Positions 1 to 7,867 of a stretch of 58,462 bases of DNA are shown piece after piece; positions within the stretch are counted from its first letter, which is position 1; the number at the start of each line of letters is the position of its first letter. The notes below the pieces were generated by a model. The model was not told where the DNA came from and ran no database searches. It saw nothing but the letters and a program-made list of their open reading frames with translations. Origin of the DNA: an uncultured Lachnospiraceae bacterium (lineage in GTDB: Bacteria; Bacillota; Clostridia; Lachnospirales; Lachnospiraceae); assembly GCA_947174505.1 (NCBI GenBank), contig CAMWJF010000026.1, positions 1 to 58,462 on the forward strand, given 5' to 3'. The position numbers and the translations under genes were made by a program.

Positions 1-54
1 TCACCATGTTTACATAATATCACATTTCCTCTTTTTTGAAAATTGATTTCCGTG
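1..54. repeat. Left arm of 54-bp inverted repeat
   Basis: Bases 1-54 match the reverse complement of 58384-58437 at 53 of 54 positions; the single difference is at base 23 (C here, T in the other copy read in the same sense). The match begins at the very first base of the window, so the true repeat may extend further left. The arm contains an outward-facing promoter, listed separately. It may be a dispersed regulatory sequence, a terminal repeat or an assembly breakpoint. Confidence 0.95.
14..42 (-). promoter_or_regulatory. Promoter pointing left, out of the window
   Basis: On the minus strand TTTTCA (42-37) is followed after exactly 17 bp by TATTAT (19-14), 4/6 and 5/6 matches to the SigA hexamers. 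Transcription would leave the window to the left. The same promoter occurs in the right repeat arm facing the other way. Confidence 0.6.
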
Positions 55-148
55 TGTAGAATCAGGCTGCTCCCGGCCCCGACGTCATGCCCCGCTTCCA
101 TACAATCAACCACTTATGTCCCATATGCAGCCGACTGTCGAAAATCTG

Positions 149-177
149 TTGCATCAGAGATCCGTTTTTCCTATAAT
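149..177 (+). promoter_or_regulatory. Promoter of the LytTR-DUF3021 operon
   Basis: TTGCAT (149-154), a 17-bp spacer and a perfect TATAAT (172-177) lie about 60 bp before the LytTR gene. No clear LytTR direct repeat was picked out here, although such regulators often control their own operon. Confidence 0.6.
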
Positions 178-239
178 GACATGACAGAAGGAAGAACACA
201 AAAATCAATGGCTGCTCTGACATGGAGGTGAAACAAAAA

Positions 240-680
240 ATGCAGATTGAGATAAAAATTGACAGCGCCTGTACCGAACCCAAAATCATTATTCAGACCG
301 CTGCCATAACCGAAGAAGTCAATACTCTGATGCAAAGACTCTCAGAACATACACCGCCCCTTCTCACCGGCGTCAAAGACGACAAGACAGAAATCATATC
401 ACAGAAGGATCTGTTTCGGATTTATGCCGCAGGCGGCAAAGTTTTTGCGGTAACGGGCAAGGGAGAATATCTTTTGCGCCTCAGGCTCTATGAGGCGGCA
501 GAGCGGTTAAATCCCTCCCATTTTGTCCGCATATCCAACTCGGAAATCATCAATCTGAACAAGGTGAAAAACTTTGACTTAAGCTTTAGCGGCACGATCT
601 ATGTGGAACTGACAAACGGTACGACAACCTATGTTTCCAGAAGGTATGTCTCCAAAATCAAAAAAATACTAGGAATGTGA
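240..680 (+). CDS. LytTR-domain DNA-binding regulator, no receiver domain
   Basis: A 146-residue protein of the stand-alone LytTR class. The N-terminal part (residues 1-45) is helical with a start (MQIEIKIDSA) typical of the class. The LytTR DNA-binding fold follows at about 48-146, with the conserved stretch FVRISNSEIINLNKV and a basic C-terminus. There is no phospho-acceptor receiver domain, so control is not by a classical kinase. The start at 240 follows GGAGGTG with 9-nt spacing; an in-frame ATG at 222 has no such site. It is 9 bp from a DUF3021 membrane protein. LytTR-DUF3021 pairs are a known arrangement in Firmicutes in which the membrane partner is thought to modulate the regulator; the signal here is unknown. 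Confidence 0.85.
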   Translation: MQIEIKIDSACTEPKIIIQTAAITEEVNTLMQRLSEHTPPLLTGVKDDKTEIISQKDLFRIYAAGGKVFAVTGKGEYLLRLRLYEAAERLNPSHFVRISNSEIINLNKVKNFDLSFSGTIYVELTNGTTTYVSRRYVSKIKKILGM

Positions 681-689
681 GGTAAAGAT

Positions 690-1157
690 ATGTTAAAGAA
701 AATTATTTTACGCGGACTAATGGGTTTTCCCCTGGGGCTTTCCATCGGCTACACCTTCTCGATCATCACTTCCCTGATCTGGGCGGACGGTTACTACGTT
801 CCCTGCATGCCGGAACTGGTGGAAATGGTGGGAAGTGAAATAGGTGCCGTTATCGTACAGGCGCTCCTGTGCGGTCTGCTGGGAGCCGGATGCGCCGGAT
901 GCTCCGTGATCTGGGACGTGGAGACTTGGGGGCTTGCCAAACAGACCGGTATTTACTTTTTGCTCATCACCGTTTTGATGATGCCGATCGCCTATATCAC
1001 TTACTGGACGGAGCACAGTCTGACAGGCATTATAAACTATTTCAGCATGTTCGCCTGTAATTATGCCGTCATATGGCTGATACAGTATGCCATCATCAGA
1101 CATAATATAAAAAAGATAAATGCAACGCTGCATCAGCAGAACAGGGAAACGCTTTAA
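690..1157 (+). CDS. DUF3021 family membrane protein
   Basis: A 155-residue protein with four likely membrane helices (about residues 8-30, 55-75, 88-108 and 115-137) and a short basic cytoplasmic tail. Length, topology and position directly after a LytTR regulator fit DUF3021. The start follows GAGG with 7-nt spacing. It is probably a membrane partner or anti-activator of the LytTR protein; this role is inferred from the conserved pairing. The stop codon lies inside the loop of a terminator hairpin, so the operon ends here. Confidence 0.8.
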   Translation: MLKKIILRGLMGFPLGLSIGYTFSIITSLIWADGYYVPCMPELVEMVGSEIGAVIVQALLCGLLGAGCAGCSVIWDVETWGLAKQTGIYFLLITVLMMPIAYITYWTEHSLTGIINYFSMFACNYAVIWLIQYAIIRHNIKKINATLHQQNRETL

Positions 1158-1174
1158 TCGGCGTTTCCCGTTTT
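1144..1174 (+). terminator. Rho-independent terminator of the LytTR operon
   Basis: A perfect 9-bp stem (GGGAAACGC at 1144-1152 with GCGTTTCCC at 1161-1169) is followed by GTTTT. It overlaps the stop codon of the DUF3021 gene. There is no T-run on the other strand, so it acts only rightward. Confidence 0.8.
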
Positions 1175-1200
1175 GCTGTCTCTTCCCGGCTTTTCCGTTC

Positions 1201-2988
1201 CTATATCGCCGCAGTGGCCTCCCCCAGCCATGTGAGTTCCTCCCCCGTAAAGTAAGGCGCCAGCATCTCATAGACCTTCGTATGGTAATCGTTTAACAGA
1301 CCGATTTCCTGCGGCGTCATCAGTTCTACATCAATCGCATCCCTGTCGAAGGGAACCATGGTGAGCGGCTCCAAATACATAAACTGCCCATAATCCGTCT
1401 TTTCTCCTTTTCTGACAAGCACCAGATTCTCATGCCGGATGCCAAACTGCCCTGTCACGTACAGCCCTGGCTCATTGGAGATAATCATACCTTCCTCCAG
1501 AGGCACGGCTGTCTCTCTGTCCATACGCCACCGAAAATTCTGGGGGCCCTCATGCACACTTAAGAGATAACCCACACCGTGGCCTGTGCCGTGGTTGTAG
1601 TCCAGACCTTCCTCCCAGAGCGGCTGTCTCGCCAGTACGTCCAGATTCTGTCCGCAGGCGCCCTCTAAAAATTTCGCCGCTCCCAGGCGCAGATGACCTT
1701 TTAACACCAGCGTATAGGCCCTCTTCTCCCCCGCTGTCAATTCGCCCAGTGCAATCGTGCGGGTAATGTCTGTGGTACCCTCGCTGTAATGCCCGCCTGT
1801 ATCGGCGAGGCAAAAGCCCCTTGGCTGCATCACCACATCTGTCTCCGGGGTGGCCTCGTAATGCACGATAGCGCCATGAGATCCGTAAGCCATAATAGGA
1901 TCAAAGCTGGGTCCCAGATACCCATCCATCTCGGCCCGAAAGGTCTCCAGCTTAGAAGCCGCACTGATCTCCGTGATCTCCTCCGCCCCCACATGGGATT
2001 TCAACCAATATATAAACCGGGTCACTGCCACCCCGTCCTTCACGTGGACCGAGCGCATACGCATGATCTCCCGCTCCGTCTTCACCGCCTTTAACAGGGC
2101 GATCGGACTGGGTTTATTGATCTTCTCCACCCCTTTGGAAATAGCTTTTAACAGCCGGTAGCTGACCCTTTTTTCATCCACCAGGATTCTCTGGCCCGCC
2201 GGCAGGGAAGCCACCATCTCCTCTATGCTCTCGTAGGGCAGAAGCGTTACACCCGCCTTCGCCAGTTCGTTACAGACAGTTTCAGAAAAAGCGTTCTTCT
2301 GTGCGCATAGCAGGGCGCGTTTCTTCGTGATAAACATATAGGCAAGAAAAACCGGTGTGTGCCTCACATCACCGCCGCGGAGATTTAAAAGCCAGGCCGT
2401 CTCGTCAAGCGCCGTCACCAGAAAGGCATCAGCCCGCTCCTTCTCCATCTCCTGCCGCACCTTCGCAAGCTTATCCTCCCGGGAAAGCCCTGCATAAGAT
2501 ACCCCCAGCTCCCACACAGGCTCCGCCGACATGGGCGGTCTCTCCTCCCAGACCCGGTCGACCAGATCCCTTTTCCCGTAAAAGGTGACCTGCTTTTCCG
2601 CCGTCTTTTCCCTGAGCAGCTCCACAAAAGCGCCCGTCACGGTCCGTCCATCGAAACCGACCACCGCCCCCTTTCCCAGATGCTCTTCCAGAAAGTCCGG
2701 AAGCGTGGGGACACCCGGCTGTCCGCTCTTCATCAGCTCAATGCCGCTGCCCGAAAGCTGATCCTCCGCCTGTAAAAAATATCTGCCGTCCGTCCACAGC
2801 AAAGCCCGGTCCGGCATCACTAAAAGCGTGCCCGCAGACCCCGTAAATCCTGACAGATATTCCCGCGCCTTAAAATAATCCCCCACATACTCGGAACAGT
2901 GAAAGTCCTCCGTGGGGACAATGTATGCCGAAAGATTCTTTTTTCGCATTTCCCCCCGGAGCGCCCGCAGTTTTTCTATCGTATTCAT
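1201..2988 (-). CDS. pepP: Xaa-Pro aminopeptidase (M24B, aminopeptidase P type)
   Basis: A 595-residue cytoplasmic metallopeptidase that removes N-terminal residues preceding proline. It has the long three-domain architecture: two creatinase-N-like domains (about 3-130 and 145-300), the pita-bread M24 catalytic domain (about 305-520) and a C-terminal extension. Metal ligands are recognisable in ADTGGHYSEGTTDITRT (two Asp near 395 and 406), NHGTGHGVGY (His near 470), NEPGLY (Glu near 505) and RHENLVLV (Glu near 519), so the enzyme looks intact. ATG 2988 follows GAGGTGGGT; a GTG six bases upstream is the alternative. It is transcribed alone, towards the LytTR operon. Confidence 0.92.
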   Translation of the reverse strand: MNTIEKLRALRGEMRKKNLSAYIVPTEDFHCSEYVGDYFKAREYLSGFTGSAGTLLVMPDRALLWTDGRYFLQAEDQLSGSGIELMKSGQPGVPTLPDFLEEHLGKGAVVGFDGRTVTGAFVELLREKTAEKQVTFYGKRDLVDRVWEERPPMSAEPVWELGVSYAGLSREDKLAKVRQEMEKERADAFLVTALDETAWLLNLRGGDVRHTPVFLAYMFITKKRALLCAQKNAFSETVCNELAKAGVTLLPYESIEEMVASLPAGQRILVDEKRVSYRLLKAISKGVEKINKPSPIALLKAVKTEREIMRMRSVHVKDGVAVTRFIYWLKSHVGAEEITEISAASKLETFRAEMDGYLGPSFDPIMAYGSHGAIVHYEATPETDVVMQPRGFCLADTGGHYSEGTTDITRTIALGELTAGEKRAYTLVLKGHLRLGAAKFLEGACGQNLDVLARQPLWEEGLDYNHGTGHGVGYLLSVHEGPQNFRWRMDRETAVPLEEGMIISNEPGLYVTGQFGIRHENLVLVRKGEKTDYGQFMYLEPLTMVPFDRDAIDVELMTPQEIGLLNDYHTKVYEMLAPYFTGEELTWLGEATAAI

Positions 2989-3035
2989 ACCCACCTCATT
3001 TCCGCGCTTTATATAGCGCTTTATTTTCCCTTATA

Positions 3036-4397
3036 TTAATTCCGCTCACTTTCCCTGCTCTGGCGGATCAACGGATTTCTCCAAAACGCCCACAATAGCT
3101 CCATGTCCATAAATGCCCAGATCACCGGCTCGCAGAAAATCACCGCCATATACTGAAACCTCGGTATCAGAAACGCCACGAACAGATACTTCCCGATCAG
3201 CTCAATCACGCTGGAAACAATGGGCAGTATCTTGTTTCCGATGCTCTGCAGGGCAAACCGGGAAGGATTTAACAGCGCCAGGATCATCAGACAGGGCGCC
3301 ACCACCTGCAGATACAGCGCGCCGTTTTCTATCACCACCGCCTCCGAGGACCCGGACAGCATCCGTACCATCCATGGCGCAAGAGGAATGGTAAACAGCG
3401 TGATCCCCGCCGTCAGTACCGCGCCGCACAGATAGGAAATCTTTACCGCCCTGCGGATGCGCCCTATCTGCCCCGCGCCGTAGTTTTGCGCCACAAAGGT
3501 GCTGACCGTCTGGCTCACCGCCATATAAGGCATCATCAGAAACATAAAAATTTTTCTGGCCGCAACATGTCCCGCGATCACCAGATATCCCAGACTGTTG
3601 ATGCCGGACTGTAAAATGGCGGAACCCGCATGGACAATGGCGCTCATAAAGGCCATGGAAAATCCCTGCGCCAGCATCTCCCGGTACAGCTCCCGATCTC
3701 GGACAAAATGTTTCCGTCCCGGAATCAGTATGCCCGCCTTTTTCCAGATATAAAACAGACAGGCAATCACCGACACCCCTTGGGCAATCACCGTGGCCAC
3801 CGCCGCACCCTGCACTCCCATATGTAACTGTGTGATAAAAAACAGATCCAGCGCGATATTTAACAGCGAGGACAAAATCAAAAAAAGTAACGGCATCACG
3901 CTGTTTCCGATCGCCCGCAGAAGCCCCGCACACAGGTTATACGCAAACATTACGCCAATAAACAGCGTAATCGTGGATATATAGGCGTATGCCTGTCCAA
4001 TAATCTCTACCGGTGTGTTCAATACCTCCAAAAAGGGATAGAGAATAAAGCGCGCCGCCACGGTCATCACCAGCGTGATGCCGACGCCGATCACCAGGGA
4101 CGCCGCCACAGACCGTTTCAGATAGTCCTCATCACCGCTCCCGAAGCTTCTGGCTGTCACAATCGCCAGTCCGCTGCCGATTCCCAGCGCAAAACCGATG
4201 AGAAGGTCATATACCGCTCCCGCCGCGCCCATGGCCGCCAGCGCCTCGTCTCCCAGCGTATGCCCGATAATCACGGTATCCATGGTATTATAGAGCTGCT
4301 GGAATACGCCGGAAAAGAAAAGGGGTACCGCAAATACAAGCATCGCCTTCAGAATCGGCCCGTGCAGCAGATCCACCTCAAACTTCTTCTGTGTCAT
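3036..4397 (-). CDS. MATE family multidrug/cation antiporter
   Basis: A 453-residue polytopic membrane protein with about 12 hydrophobic segments. The N-terminal half carries the family pattern in GVFQQLYNTMDTVIIGHTLG and GIGSGLAIVTARSFGSGD. MATE transporters export drugs or metabolites against a Na+ or H+ gradient; the substrate here cannot be read from sequence. ATG 4397 follows GGAG with 8-nt spacing. The upstream neighbour on the same strand is a cupin gene, separated by a multi-hairpin element, so co-transcription is uncertain. It is only distantly similar to the second MATE gene at 19.4 kb. Confidence 0.88.
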   Translation of the reverse strand: MTQKKFEVDLLHGPILKAMLVFAVPLFFSGVFQQLYNTMDTVIIGHTLGDEALAAMGAAGAVYDLLIGFALGIGSGLAIVTARSFGSGDEDYLKRSVAASLVIGVGITLVMTVAARFILYPFLEVLNTPVEIIGQAYAYISTITLFIGVMFAYNLCAGLLRAIGNSVMPLLFLILSSLLNIALDLFFITQLHMGVQGAAVATVIAQGVSVIACLFYIWKKAGILIPGRKHFVRDRELYREMLAQGFSMAFMSAIVHAGSAILQSGINSLGYLVIAGHVAARKIFMFLMMPYMAVSQTVSTFVAQNYGAGQIGRIRRAVKISYLCGAVLTAGITLFTIPLAPWMVRMLSGSSEAVVIENGALYLQVVAPCLMILALLNPSRFALQSIGNKILPIVSSVIELIGKYLFVAFLIPRFQYMAVIFCEPVIWAFMDMELLWAFWRNPLIRQSRESERN

Positions 4398-4424
4398 GTT
4401 ATTATCTCCATACTTCTGTCATGC

Positions 4425-4537
4425 GGAGAATGCCGTATTTGGGCATTCTCCTGAGTGAAACGGAGTTGCCAAGCAACTCCTGGAACTTCTTGGCGTCCCG
4501 TCCTATGGCGGGACGTCCTTAGAAGTTCTTTTCACTC
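4425..4537. repeat. Multi-branched palindromic element (cloverleaf-like)
   Basis: One 10-bp hairpin (GGAGAATGCC 4425-4434 with its complement 4442-4451) is followed by a larger structure closed by GAGTGAAA (4453-4460) with TTTCACTC (4530-4537). Inside are GGAGTTG/CAACTCC (4462-4468, 4474-4480), GAACTTCT/AGAAGTTC (4483-4490, 4521-4528) and GTCCCG/CGGGAC (4495-4500, 4509-4514). The right edge overlaps the last codons of the cupin gene. The GAGAATGC...GCATTCTC hairpin recurs at 29.6 kb and 33.4 kb, which suggests a dispersed repeat family. Confidence 0.8.
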
Positions 4538-4855
4538 TACGACCGCATAAAATTCGATCGTCTCATCGCTCTCATTGCGCAGGCTGTGGCTGTGGCCCTT
4601 CGGGCAGTAATGGCAGCTCCCCGCAGGCAGCATTTCCTTTCCGTCATCGTAGAGAACCACTCCCGTCCCCTTTAACATGAAAATGATCTCACTGTTGGTT
4701 TCATGGGTATGTAAGCCGATCGTCGCTCCCGGTTCTAAGGACGCCCGCATGATTTTGCACGCCTCATCCGTGTACATGTGTGACTTAATCTGCTTCTCCC
4801 CACCCTTGAAATTGGGGATTACCTGTTCCTCAATTGCATTAAAATCTAAAATCAT
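4532..4855 (-). CDS. Small single-domain cupin protein
   Basis: A 107-residue protein that is almost entirely one cupin beta-barrel (about residues 30-105). The two cupin motifs are visible: G...HTHETNSEIIFMLKGTG, with the metal-binding His pair and Glu, and PAGSCHYCPKGHSHSLRN. A bound divalent metal is likely. Small cupins act as isomerases, dioxygenases or ligand-binding proteins, and the substrate is not evident. The start at 4855 follows GGAGGGG with about 5-nt spacing; the ATG 12 bases upstream lacks a ribosome site. The last codons fall within the palindromic element. Confidence 0.8.
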   Translation of the reverse strand: MILDFNAIEEQVIPNFKGGEKQIKSHMYTDEACKIMRASLEPGATIGLHTHETNSEIIFMLKGTGVVLYDDGKEMLPAGSCHYCPKGHSHSLRNESDETIEFYAVVE

Positions 4856-4963
4856 AAGCCCCTCCATTCCGAAATATCACGATTCCGTTATAGTAAATAC
4901 ATTATAATATTCCACTCCCCTAAGCGCAAGCGGGAAATCCTCTGTCCGGTTACTTTTTCCTGT

Positions 4964-4992
4964 TTGACAAAAGAATAATGCAGTGTTAGAAT
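4964..4992 (+). promoter_or_regulatory. Promoter of the ABC-F leader
   Basis: A perfect -35 TTGACA (4964-4969), a 17-bp spacer and TAGAAT (4987-4992). The predicted transcript starts near 5000, about 300 nt before the ABC-F start, leaving a long regulatory leader. Confidence 0.8.
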
Positions 4993-5022
4993 GATTTTAT
5001 CTTTTAGGAGAGAGGTGAAAGG

Positions 5023-5034
5023 ATGAAGAAATAA
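5023..5034 (+). CDS. Three-codon leader peptide (MKK-stop) before the ABC-F gene
   Basis: A strong ribosome site (AGGAGAGAGGTGAAAGG) is followed directly by ATG AAG AAA TAA. Very short upstream ORFs are a hallmark of antibiotic-responsive attenuation leaders of ABC-F resistance genes, where ribosome stalling changes RNA folding. Translation is inferred from the ribosome site; a second possible upstream ORF begins at 5050. Confidence 0.55.
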   Translation: MKK

Positions 5035-5201
5035 TCTACTTTTGATTGCATGAAGGTTATCGCTGTACGGACATTGGATTCCGTACCGTTTTTCGTGCCG
5101 CCAGAAGTGGATTATGTTCTCTCCGCCTCTCTTTTTGTGTGCGCTTTTTTGATGTGTTTCACTTTTCCGCACTTCCACAGAGACGGTTACGAATGTAAGA
5201 G

Positions 5202-5227
5202 AACCTTCCGGCAGCGGAGGTTTTTTT
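5202..5227 (+). terminator. Leader terminator (attenuator) of the ABC-F gene
   Basis: AACCTTCCG (5202-5210), a GCAG loop and CGGAGGTT (5215-5222) form a stem with one bulge that runs into a T7 tract. It lies between the uORF and the ABC-F start, as expected for transcription attenuation relieved by the drug. Upstream hairpins (for example GTACGGA...TCCGTAC near 5065-5090) could form the alternative fold. Confidence 0.65.
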
Positions 5228-5298
5228 GTTGCACAGTTCATGCAGCAGCCAAAACCCGCTACCGCTTCTGACGGCGATCTGTGAAGGGAGAGATGCAT

Positions 5299-6861
5299 AT
5301 GTCACAAATCAATGTAACAAATCTGACGTTTTCCTATGAAGGAAGTTTCGATGATATTTTTGAAAACGTCTCCTTTTCCATCGACACCGACTGGAAATTG
5401 GGCTTTATCGGACGAAACGGAAAAGGCAAGACCACCTTCCTGCGCCTGTTGACGGGAAACTATGCCTATCAGGGTTCCATAAGCGCGTCCGCAGCCTTTG
5501 ATTATTTTCCTTATTCCGTCACAGAGGCGCAAAGACACCTCCCCGCCTCCGCCTTTCTTGGTGAGCTGAAAGCGGGATGTGAGGAATGGCGGGTGATCTG
5601 CGAGCTGACGCAGCTTGGAGAGAGTGCGGAGATCCTTTACCGTCCCTTTCGGACGCTGAGTTTCGGGGAACAGACCAAGGTGCTGCTGGCCGTTCTGTTC
5701 TCCGGCGAAAATGATTTCCTGCTGATCGACGAGCCGACAAACCATCTGGACCAGACGGCCAGAGAATGTGTGAAAGAATATCTGGCCTCCAAAAAAGGAT
5801 TTATACTGGTATCCCATGACAGAGATCTGCTGGACGCCTGCACCGACCATGTCCTCGTCTTAAACAGGCAGACCATTGAGGTGCAGTGCGGCAACTTCTC
5901 CGTCTGGTGGGAAAACAAACAGAAAAAGGATATGTTTGCCCTTGCGGAAAACGAAAAACATGTAAGGGAAATCCGAACGCTGAGACAGGCCGCCAGACGC
6001 ACTGCCGAATGGGCCGACAAAAGCGAGCGCACCAAGATCGGCTATGATCCCATTAGGGAGCATGACCGCGGAAACGGCACAAGACCTTATATCGGGGCCA
6101 AAACCAAAAAGCTGCAAAGCCGGGTGGCGCAGTTGAAACAGAGAATTGACCGGGAAATAGAGGAAAAGGAAGGGCTTTTGCAGGATCTGGAAAAAACGGT
6201 GGATTTGAAGTTAACTCCCCTCACCCACCACAAGGACAGACTCGTCAGCATCAGAGAGTACAGTCTGCAATATGCGGGTGCAGCACATCCCGTCTTTACG
6301 GACGTGACCTTTGAGATCCAGAACGGGGAGCGGATTGCCCTGCATGGGGAAAACGGCTGTGGAAAATCCACGCTCATAAAGGTGCTTCTACAGAAGGCCG
6401 GATTCGCCTCCTATGACATGACATTCTCGGATGCGGGAATCTGCGAAACAGCCGCGGGACTCGTGATTTCCTATGTCAGTCAGGATACCTCCGGTCTGAC
6501 AGGCGGCATTGCCGATTTCTGCAAAAAACAAAATCTGGATCAGAGCCTGTTCTGTTCCATCCTGAGACAGCTTGACTTTGAACGGGTACAGTTTGTGAAA
6601 AATATGGAGGATTACTCCGAAGGACAGAAGAAAAAGGTGCTGCTGGCGGCAAGCCTGCTGACTCCCGCCCACCTCTATATCTGGGATGAACCGTTGAATT
6701 ATATTGACGTTTTTTCCCAGATGCAGATTGAAAAGCTGCTATTGGAATACCGGCCGACACTTCTCTTTGTGGAGCATGACGTGCGGTTCCGGGAGAAGGT
6801 GGCAACGAAGGTGGTTACACTTGCCCCTTCATGCGCTGACTCCTCTTCAGATTCCGATTAG
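5299..6861 (+). CDS. ABC-F ribosomal protection protein, Lsa-like
   Basis: A 520-residue cytoplasmic ABC-F ATPase without membrane segments. Domain 1 has Walker A GRNGKGKTT, signature LSFGEQTK and Walker B FLLIDEPTNHLD. A charged helical linker (about 190-300) follows, then domain 2 with GENGCGKST, YSEGQKKK and LYIWDEPLNYID. The opening (DTDWKLGFIGRNGKGKTT) is very like Lsa proteins, which dislodge lincosamides, streptogramin A and pleuromutilins from the ribosome; drug specificity is inferred. ATG 5299 follows GGGAG with 8-nt spacing. The attenuator-type leader supports drug-inducible expression. The ribosome-binding linker cannot be assigned to a named Lsa subtype by eye. Confidence 0.85.
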   Translation: MSQINVTNLTFSYEGSFDDIFENVSFSIDTDWKLGFIGRNGKGKTTFLRLLTGNYAYQGSISASAAFDYFPYSVTEAQRHLPASAFLGELKAGCEEWRVICELTQLGESAEILYRPFRTLSFGEQTKVLLAVLFSGENDFLLIDEPTNHLDQTARECVKEYLASKKGFILVSHDRDLLDACTDHVLVLNRQTIEVQCGNFSVWWENKQKKDMFALAENEKHVREIRTLRQAARRTAEWADKSERTKIGYDPIREHDRGNGTRPYIGAKTKKLQSRVAQLKQRIDREIEEKEGLLQDLEKTVDLKLTPLTHHKDRLVSIREYSLQYAGAAHPVFTDVTFEIQNGERIALHGENGCGKSTLIKVLLQKAGFASYDMTFSDAGICETAAGLVISYVSQDTSGLTGGIADFCKKQNLDQSLFCSILRQLDFERVQFVKNMEDYSEGQKKKVLLAASLLTPAHLYIWDEPLNYIDVFSQMQIEKLLLEYRPTLLFVEHDVRFREKVATKVVTLAPSCADSSSDSD

Positions 6862-6920
6862 GTAAATCAGTTCTGGCTCCCGTCGGAAGTATGCGATACC
6901 GTTTCCCGAAACGTCATATA

Positions 6921-6945
6921 GGGACGGCTCTCTCTATACCGTCCC
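6921..6945. terminator. Hairpin between convergent genes
   Basis: GGGACGG (6921-6927) pairs with CCGTCCC (6939-6945) in the gap between the ABC-F gene and the leftward gene at 6967. There is no convincing T-run on either side, so terminator function is only suggested by position. Confidence 0.35.
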
Positions 6946-6966
6946 TTCCCAACTCATACTGTGCAA

Positions 6967-7578
6967 TCATAACCTTACATCAAAAGGCATATACCCCTCG
7001 GGTATTCCTGCCGCGCTTTCCGCTTCCTTTTCTGCTGCCTCCGACGCTGCGGCCGCCTTCGCAACCTCCTCCACAGACAGTTCTGCATTCTCGGGCAGCT
7101 CTTCCGCAAGCTCTTCAGTCATCTCTTCGGTCAGTTCCTCTGTCAGCTCTTCCGCAACCTCCTCGAGTTCCTCCATGACCTCCTCGAGTTCGCCGCCGTC
7201 CTCGATGCCCATCGCTTCTTCCACAAGCTCTTCCAGACGCTCTTCCGGGGTCTTTGGCGCCATCTTGTCAACTGCCTCCGCGATCTGCTCCCCGCGCTCT
7301 GTGGACTCATCCAGGATATGGAACATCTGCTCCTGATTGTAAGCCGCCTTTATCGATGCAATCTGATCCTCATAGGACTGGAACATTTTCAGCTTTTCGG
7401 CGATCTCCTCCACGCTTCCACAGGATACATTTTTCAGATTTTCTTTCTGTTTCTCAAAAAAATCCACCTGCTTCTGTGTCTGCTCCTGACGCTCCAGCCT
7501 GTCCTGCGTGCTCTTTAACATGCCTGCGGTGTTCATCCTCCGCAAAATACTGCTGGTCTGATCCCATGAAATATTCAT
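6967..7578 (-). CDS. Uncharacterised acidic coiled-coil protein
   Basis: A 203-residue protein not recognised. Residues 10-100 are helical and charged with coiled-coil character. The stretch at about 130-175 is a degenerate acidic repeat built from EEL(T/A)EE units, and the tail is Ala/Glu rich. There is no signal peptide or membrane segment, so it is probably cytoplasmic. The start at 7578 follows AAAGGCGG with 9-nt spacing. The regular Glu-rich helix suggests a structural or protein-binding role, but no function can be assigned. Confidence 0.6.
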   Translation of the reverse strand: MNISWDQTSSILRRMNTAGMLKSTQDRLERQEQTQKQVDFFEKQKENLKNVSCGSVEEIAEKLKMFQSYEDQIASIKAAYNQEQMFHILDESTERGEQIAEAVDKMAPKTPEERLEELVEEAMGIEDGGELEEVMEELEEVAEELTEELTEEMTEELAEELPENAELSVEEVAKAAAASEAAEKEAESAAGIPEGYMPFDVRL

Positions 7579-7771
7579 AAACACTAACCGCCTTTCTGCC
7601 TGAAATATCTCTGTGTTCCTGCTCCTTTATGTTATTAATTATTTCGGTTAATACTACCTTTTTCTTAATCGCTTTCGTCACTAACAGGCTTTTTTTTGTC
7701 ATGGATGGAAAAGCAGCAGTCATGTGTTAAGATTTCAAGCGCCGCGCCTGCTGCAGCGTGTGGAAAATTTC

Positions 7772-7816
7772 TCGACAAAACCACAGAACTATATTATAAT
7801 TAGAATAATTCTAATT
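7772..7816 (+). promoter_or_regulatory. Promoter with PerR/Fur-like operator before the rubredoxin-GltS gene
   Basis: TCGACA (7772-7777), a 17-bp spacer and a perfect TATAAT (7795-7800) form the promoter. A 19-bp perfect palindrome, aattagaataattctaatt (7798-7816), overlaps the end of the -10 element and the start site. Its 7-1-7 core TTAGAAT-A-ATTCTAA has the geometry of Fur-family boxes and differs from the PerR consensus TTATAATNATTATAA by one base per half. Repression by a PerR or Fur paralogue is inferred. Confidence 0.65.
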
Positions 7817-7867
7817 CCAGAATCTGCCATCTCGTTTTACACAGAAAACACAAAGGAGGGATTTACA

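Noticed and set aside
1201..2994. Several overlapping frames opposite pepP (for example 1550-1813, 2355-2588).
   Set aside because: They are shadow frames of a clear M24 peptidase with a good start; no ribosome site or family pattern supports them.
3202..3933. 243-residue frame opposite and inside the first MATE gene.
   Set aside because: Gly/Cys/His-rich translation typical of an out-of-frame membrane gene; the MATE frame has full-length family conservation.
5050..5271. 73-residue frame in the ABC-F leader.
   Set aside because: Possibly a second uORF, but it has no ribosome site and lies across the terminator; not called as a gene.
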